Assembly: GCA_020433785.1 (NCBI GenBank)
Contig: JAGRCC010000899.1
Location: 1 to 10,230 of the forward strand
Length of the DNA: 10,230 nt
Reading direction: 5' to 3'
From: Anaerolineae bacterium
GTDB lineage: Bacteria; Chloroflexota; Anaerolineae; 4572-78; J111
Shown here: positions 7,901-10,230 of the stretch, piece by piece
Numbering within the stretch: the stretch's first letter is position 1
Layout: each line of letters opens with the position of its first letter
Translations under genes and position numbers: made by a program
The notes under the pieces: generated by a model
What the model was told of the DNA's origin: nothing
The model's input: the letters and a program-made list of their open reading frames with translations, nothing else
The model's database searches: none

Positions 7901-9388
7901 GATACATTCACCATTTCCGCTCAATCGGTTGGCTCAGGCCAGACCGACACGGTCACGCGCACCACCAAAACCCCCGCCCCCGTCTTACTGGTTGACGATG
8001 ACCGCTGGTACAGCTTTGCCGATGAATTCAAAGAAGCCTTGCAGGCGAATCAGATGGCTTATGACTATTGGCAAGTGCCCAAATCCTGGTCCGGGCCGGT
8101 TCCGCCCAGCCCACCGCTCCAAACCTTGCAAATGTACCCGATGACCGTCTGGTACACGGCTTTCGATTGGTACCAACCCCTAACCCCAACCGAGGAAGAT
8201 CGGCTGATCAACTATCTCAACGGCGGCGGGCGGCTATTCTTTAGCGGGCAAGATTTTCTGTACCAGCATCTGCTGCAACACAACGGCGCGTATGCCCCCT
8301 TTGCCCAAGAATATTTGGGTATTTTAACCCACACCGAAGATTTCAGCAGTACCTTAACCATCGGTCAAAGCGGCAACCCGGTCGGGGCGCATTTAGGGCC
8401 TTACCCCTTGAGCTTTCCCTTAGGCTACAAAAACTGGACCGACGCCCTAGAGCCAATCGCATCGGCTCAAGCCGCTACCCGCGGCCAGGCCGGCCAGATC
8501 AATGGCTTGACCAACGCCGGAACCGGCCCCGGCGGCGCAGCCTGGCACACCAACTTTCTAGCTTACGGGCCGGAACTGCTGGCATCGAATGATCGGGCCA
8601 GGCTAATGCAGCGTTCGCTGGGCTGGCTGAGTTGGCTGGGTAAATCCACCGTCACCCCGGTAACCGAGGTTTCCCTTGATGGTGAGCAAGTTACCTACAC
8701 CGCAGCCATTGTCAACGATGGTTGGGCCAATATTGCCACGACGTATTTCACCGCCACGTTTCCGGCTGAACTGACGCCCCAATCCGCCTCGCCGGCGTTG
8801 ACCCTGTCCAACGGCAGTTTTGTTTGGAACGGCCCCCTGGCCAAAAATGAGACCAAAGTCTTAACCTATACCGCGACCATTAGCAACAATTTGCCGTTGG
8901 GTACGGTTATCGGCCAAACCTCTTGGTTGGCTCATCCCGATCACCATATATTATTTGACCGGGTGGCCGATGTGCGGGTCAACTTCCCCACCTACAACAC
9001 CTCGTCATTTTCCGTAACGCCGACCGGAGGCGCGACGGCGGGAGATACCTTACACTACACCCTAGTTTTGAAAAACGATGGGCTGGTCGATAGCCCGGCG
9101 GTGACGGCCACCAATACATTGCCCCACATGCTCACGTTGCTGGGGGTCGATCCGCCCGGCAAAGGCAGCTTGGTCACAGACGGCGGCAAACTCACCTGGG
9201 TTTTGCCCCTGGCCAAAAACGAAACCGCCACCCTAACCTATCAGGCCGTCATTAGCTATCAAACCAGCAGCGCCGTCGAAAACACCGTTGAGATCAACGA
9301 TCGTCTCAACTCGCCGCTGATGTTAACCGCGCGGACCACCTATAAGGTTGTGCCGATGTATTTCCCGCTTCTGGTTAAAAACCACTAA
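4925..9388 (+). CDS. Large secreted S8 subtilisin-like peptidase, multidomain
   Basis: Extracellular serine endopeptidase. Signal peptide 1-30 (cut likely after SLA). An I9-like propeptide spans roughly 60-193. The S8 domain follows with Asp247 (NIDTGVDWLHPAL), His294 (DGHGTHTMG), oxyanion Asn388 (SAGNSGPD) and Ser458 (GTSMAAPHVSG), all present. Two carboxypeptidase-regulatory-like beta modules lie at about 523-607 and 608-688. A pair of GATase-like modules is at about 690-905 and 1020-1240, each opening with LLVD..RWY and containing NGGGRL or NNGGRL followed by SGQD. An Ig-like/NEW3-like module at 911-1015 separates them. Two DUF11-like modules (about 1242-1358 and 1361-1475) follow, with a hydrophobic tail MYFPLLVKNH at 1478-1487. 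There is no LPXTG motif or C-terminal membrane helix. The ribosome site is weak (TAGAG, 6 bases before ATG). Function is probably protein breakdown at the cell surface or in the medium, with the accessory modules for binding or spacing. Confidence 0.93.
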   Translation: MPTRDITRILLSLALFILLPAILASGPSLAQEPATSSLKGPEPTPGAPATAPTAVAAPIAIDPALLPKIEPQLLKRLLTSTEQSAPFIVYMAVQADVEAAAASVQSGAAPQKKPTPLDKRQAVITALQQTARNTQAGVLQVLNDSSGPTIAATTVKPLWIVNAVAARGSLETILKLAARPDVEIVRLDKTIKMQRTIPRDVLTPQPGQASLIPLAATTEWGVAKIRANLVHTALGITGSGITVANIDTGVDWLHPALQSHYRGYTGSGKLPVHSGNWYDTTGEGTTYPVDTDGHGTHTMGTIAGSGGIGVAPGAQWVAVRAFDSSGGALNSWLHEAFQWVLAPNGNPALAPDLVNNSWGNANGALTEFQTDIQALLNAGIFPIFSAGNSGPDPGTVGSPGSLDIALAVGATDINDEITYFSSRGPSPWGKLKPEVTAPGKDIRSALPGGAYGLLSGTSMAAPHVSGLVALLLQANPALGNNPNDIINVLKSTTVPRGSSVPNNDYGWGRVDAYNAVMSVSSIGTLQGTITNGSQPIAGATIQMVPHNSNPAVNTTSKVNGTYSLGLASGTYDVTASAFGFEPVTNFGVIINDNVTTTVNFNLPAKATGTLVGTVKDKPNPSLALAATISVDGTPASTTTNPTNGAYSLNLPVGTYTLTVVSPNHRIGKAFNVTINDGATVTQNFLLDRAPSILLVDSGRWYQESKISYYRQALLDALYSSNLWQITSVFGESTDVPTAADLAPYDIVIWSSPFDSPGYVGAGDTIAEYLNNGGRLLLSGQDIAYFDGGGFIASSNYLISHLKAAYIEDNAGTDLVAGVAGEPFEGLSFSIAGAGGADNQTAPDVIANLNSDFARSLLTYDGGKLAGLHVDLCLPYRAIFLPFGFEGINNRSTRSQVMAKSIDWLMQSQPAYGVELTPASQTKVGNFGATMSQTVRIRNVGTTSDSYNLTVSSGTPYNWPVSGYPTSTSLSSCEIKEVKMNVSLPAAKTWHISDTFTISAQSVGSGQTDTVTRTTKTPAPVLLVDDDRWYSFADEFKEALQANQMAYDYWQVPKSWSGPVPPSPPLQTLQMYPMTVWYTAFDWYQPLTPTEEDRLINYLNGGGRLFFSGQDFLYQHLLQHNGAYAPFAQEYLGILTHTEDFSSTLTIGQSGNPVGAHLGPYPLSFPLGYKNWTDALEPIASAQAATRGQAGQINGLTNAGTGPGGAAWHTNFLAYGPELLASNDRARLMQRSLGWLSWLGKSTVTPVTEVSLDGEQVTYTAAIVNDGWANIATTYFTATFPAELTPQSASPALTLSNGSFVWNGPLAKNETKVLTYTATISNNLPLGTVIGQTSWLAHPDHHILFDRVADVRVNFPTYNTSSFSVTPTGGATAGDTLHYTLVLKNDGLVDSPAVTATNTLPHMLTLLGVDPPGKGSLVTDGGKLTWVLPLAKNETATLTYQAVISYQTSSAVENTVEINDRLNSPLMLTARTTYKVVPMYFPLLVKNH

Positions 9389-9392
9389 CCAA

Positions 9393-9403
9393 GGAGTAGG
9401 GAG
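9393..9403 (+). repeat. Half copy of the GGGAGTAGG repeat
   Basis: GGAGTAGGGAG appears 4 bases after the subtilase stop and closely matches the arm of the hairpin that follows the MutS-related gene (3202-3210). Here no partner arm is found, so it looks like a decayed or single-arm copy of the same spacer repeat. Confidence 0.4.
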
Positions 9404-9433
9404 CCAATGTTCTTATGTTAGGGCAGGCGAACC

Positions 9434-9457
9434 AGACCTATCAGGTCTTAATTTTAT
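9434..9457 (+). terminator. Candidate terminator after the subtilase
   Basis: AGACCT-ATC-AGGTCT (9434-9448) forms a 6-bp stem with a 3-base loop, followed by the T-rich stretch TAATTTTA. It lies about 45 bases past the subtilase stop. The stem is short, and AGGTC can also pair with GACCT at 9458-9462, so termination strength is uncertain. Confidence 0.45.
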
Positions 9458-9490
9458 GACCTTAGGTAGTCGCTGAGATTGATTAAAATT

Positions 9491-9519
9491 TTGTCACCAT
9501 TGGTTCACGCTTTTTTCAT
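9491..9519 (+). promoter_or_regulatory. Candidate promoter of the downstream lipoprotein
   Basis: TTGTCA (9491-9496, five of six to the -35 consensus), a 17-base spacer and TTTCAT (9514-9519, four of six to the -10 consensus). Transcription would begin near 9526 and give a leader of about 113 bases holding the hairpins at 9539-9607. It is supported only by consensus match and position. Confidence 0.3.
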
Positions 9520-9550
9520 GGCTAATGCCTAAACTACATAGGCATTAACC
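9520..9550. repeat. Inverted repeat with TAATGCCTA arms
   Basis: GGCTAATGCCTA (9520-9531) and TAGGCATTAACC (9539-9550) are reverse complements with one mismatch around a 7-base centre, AACTACA. It overlaps the expected transcription start of the next gene, so it could be an operator. It could also be a repeat element. Confidence 0.7.
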
Positions 9551-9565
9551 TAACAGCAACCCCAT

Positions 9566-9607
9566 AAGGTGACAGTCACTTAGACGTAATAAAGTGACTG
9601 TTACCTT
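9566..9607 (+). repeat. Leader hairpin with GTGACAGTCAC arms
   Basis: AAGGTGACAGTCACTT (9566-9581) pairs with AAGTGACTGTTACCTT (9592-9607) over 16 positions around a 10-base loop. The single exception in DNA is a G opposite T, which would be a G-U pair in RNA. The first half of the left arm recurs as AAGGTGACA at 9627-9635, where it includes the ribosome binding site of the following gene. Confidence 0.75.
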
Positions 9608-9626
9608 TTGAACTACATAACCCAAA

Positions 9627-9630
9627 AAGG
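9627..9630 (+). promoter_or_regulatory. Ribosome binding site inside a repeat copy
   Basis: AAGG, preceded by three more A's, lies 8 bases before the ATG at 9639. It belongs to a third copy of AAGGTGACA, so the upstream arm ending TGTTACCTTTT could base-pair with it and hide it. Confidence 0.55.
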
Positions 9631-9638
9631 TGACAACC

Positions 9639-10230
9639 ATGACGAAACCCCATAAGTTCAAACGATTAACCCCTTCAAACTCAACCTCAGCCGTGGCGAT
9701 GCTCGGTCTTGTGGGCGTGCTGACCGGCTGCAGCACCCCCTTAGATCTGACCGGCCAGGCGAACGCCCAGACCAACCCCTCGCCCGCAGGCACTCCTACA
9801 CCCTTACCCTCGCCCTCACCCACGGACGCTCCGCCCACTAAGACGCCAACCCTGACCCCCGCCCCCTGGCCGACGCCGACCACCTGGTTAACGCCGACGC
9901 CGCTGCCCACGCTCACCCCCTGGCCCACGCCCGCCGCCTGGCAGCCGGTTCGGCCGGTGCTGCCGACCCTTGAACCCCTGCCCGTGGTGCCGACGCCAAC
10001 CCTCATCGCCGCCGCCGGCGGGCTGCTGCCGATGAACTACGCCCCGCCCAACGAGGTCGATGTCTTTGGCAACGTTATCCTGCGCTGGGCCTATCCCGGC
10101 CGGCTCGCCCCAGACGAATTCTTCGATATCAAAATCAAACCGGTTGGCAGCGAGAATTCTGTTTTTGTCGATTGGAGTAAAACGCCGGAGTACGAACTGC
10201 GCCCGTGGAGCGGCTGGTCGCCGGGCCTCT
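9639..10230 (+). CDS. Lipoprotein with Pro/Thr/Trp-rich linker, 3' end cut by window
   Basis: The frame is open from the ATG to the last base (197 full codons, no stop), so the gene is truncated by the window edge. The N-terminus has a basic stretch (KPHKFKRL) and a hydrophobic core ending in the lipobox LTGC with Cys31, which marks a lipid-anchored exported protein. Residues about 47-121 are a Pro/Thr-rich linker, with Trp at 77, 83, 95 and 101. From about 128 a beta-rich module starts (LPMNYAPPNEVDVFGNVILRW ... EFFDIKIKP ... FVDWSKTPEYELRPW), resembling fibronectin-III/Ig-like modules that follow PT linkers in Chloroflexota surface proteins. Good ribosome site at 8 bases. The antisense frame is open only because the sense strand is rich in proline codons. 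The function cannot be told from the part seen; a surface-binding role is likely. It is not obviously coexpressed with the subtilase. Confidence 0.85.
   Translation, partial: MTKPHKFKRLTPSNSTSAVAMLGLVGVLTGCSTPLDLTGQANAQTNPSPAGTPTPLPSPSPTDAPPTKTPTLTPAPWPTPTTWLTPTPLPTLTPWPTPAAWQPVRPVLPTLEPLPVVPTPTLIAAAGGLLPMNYAPPNEVDVFGNVILRWAYPGRLAPDEFFDIKIKPVGSENSVFVDWSKTPEYELRPWSGWSPGL

Noticed and set aside
9545..10006. Minus-strand frame of 153 codons rich in Gly and Val
   Set aside because: It is the antisense of the Pro/Thr-rich lipoprotein coding strand, where proline and threonine codons read backwards as Gly/Val/Arg codons. The plus strand has a ribosome site, lipobox signal and open frame to the window end.

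Overview
The window looks like a chromosomal piece of a Chloroflexota bacterium, probably of the Anaerolineae/Caldilineae type. This is inferred from style and not from a marker gene. The signs are secreted lipoproteins with long Pro-Thr (PTPTP) linkers behind a lipobox, a very large secreted subtilase with DUF11-like repeats that ends in a Tyr-Phe-Pro-Leu-Leu type C-terminus, moderately high GC in genes with AT-rich spacers, and short palindromic repeats in almost every spacer. No rRNA, tRNA, CRISPR array, transposase or phage gene was seen.

Layout. (1) Bases 1-169 are an AT-rich upstream region with a consensus TATAAT box. (2) 170-1147 (+) is a hormone-sensitive-lipase (HSL) type alpha/beta-hydrolase/esterase. 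(3) 1148-1361 is a spacer built around an imperfect inverted repeat of GGCTRA hexamers. (4) 1362-3200 (+) is a MutS-related ATPase with four predicted membrane segments and no mismatch-recognition domain. (5) 3201-3280 is a strong hairpin between convergent genes, likely a two-way terminator. (6) 3281 to about 4513 (-) is an unrelated alpha/beta-hydrolase made as a lipoprotein, with a PT-rich linker and an Asn/Asp tract. (7) 4514-4924 is a divergent regulatory region with a near-perfect 32-bp palindrome. (8) 4925-9388 (+) is a 1487-residue secreted S8 peptidase with many accessory domains. (9) 9389-9638 is a spacer with a probable terminator, two further palindromes and a possible translation switch. 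(10) From 9639 to beyond the window end (+) runs a truncated lipoprotein gene with a Pro/Thr/Trp-rich linker.

Three of the five proteins (lipoprotein hydrolase, subtilase, C-terminal lipoprotein) carry export signals, so much of the region serves the cell surface or extracellular breakdown of polymers. The genes do not form one operon: strands are mixed and every gap holds its own repeats or signals. The first two genes share a strand but are 214 bases apart with a large inverted repeat between them.

The best leads are a mutually exclusive hairpin pair that could hide the ribosome binding site of the last gene, the C-terminal tail of the subtilase as a possible sorting signal, the membrane-embedded MutS relative, and the set of different palindromes in the spacers. 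I saw no clear multi-gene novel system.
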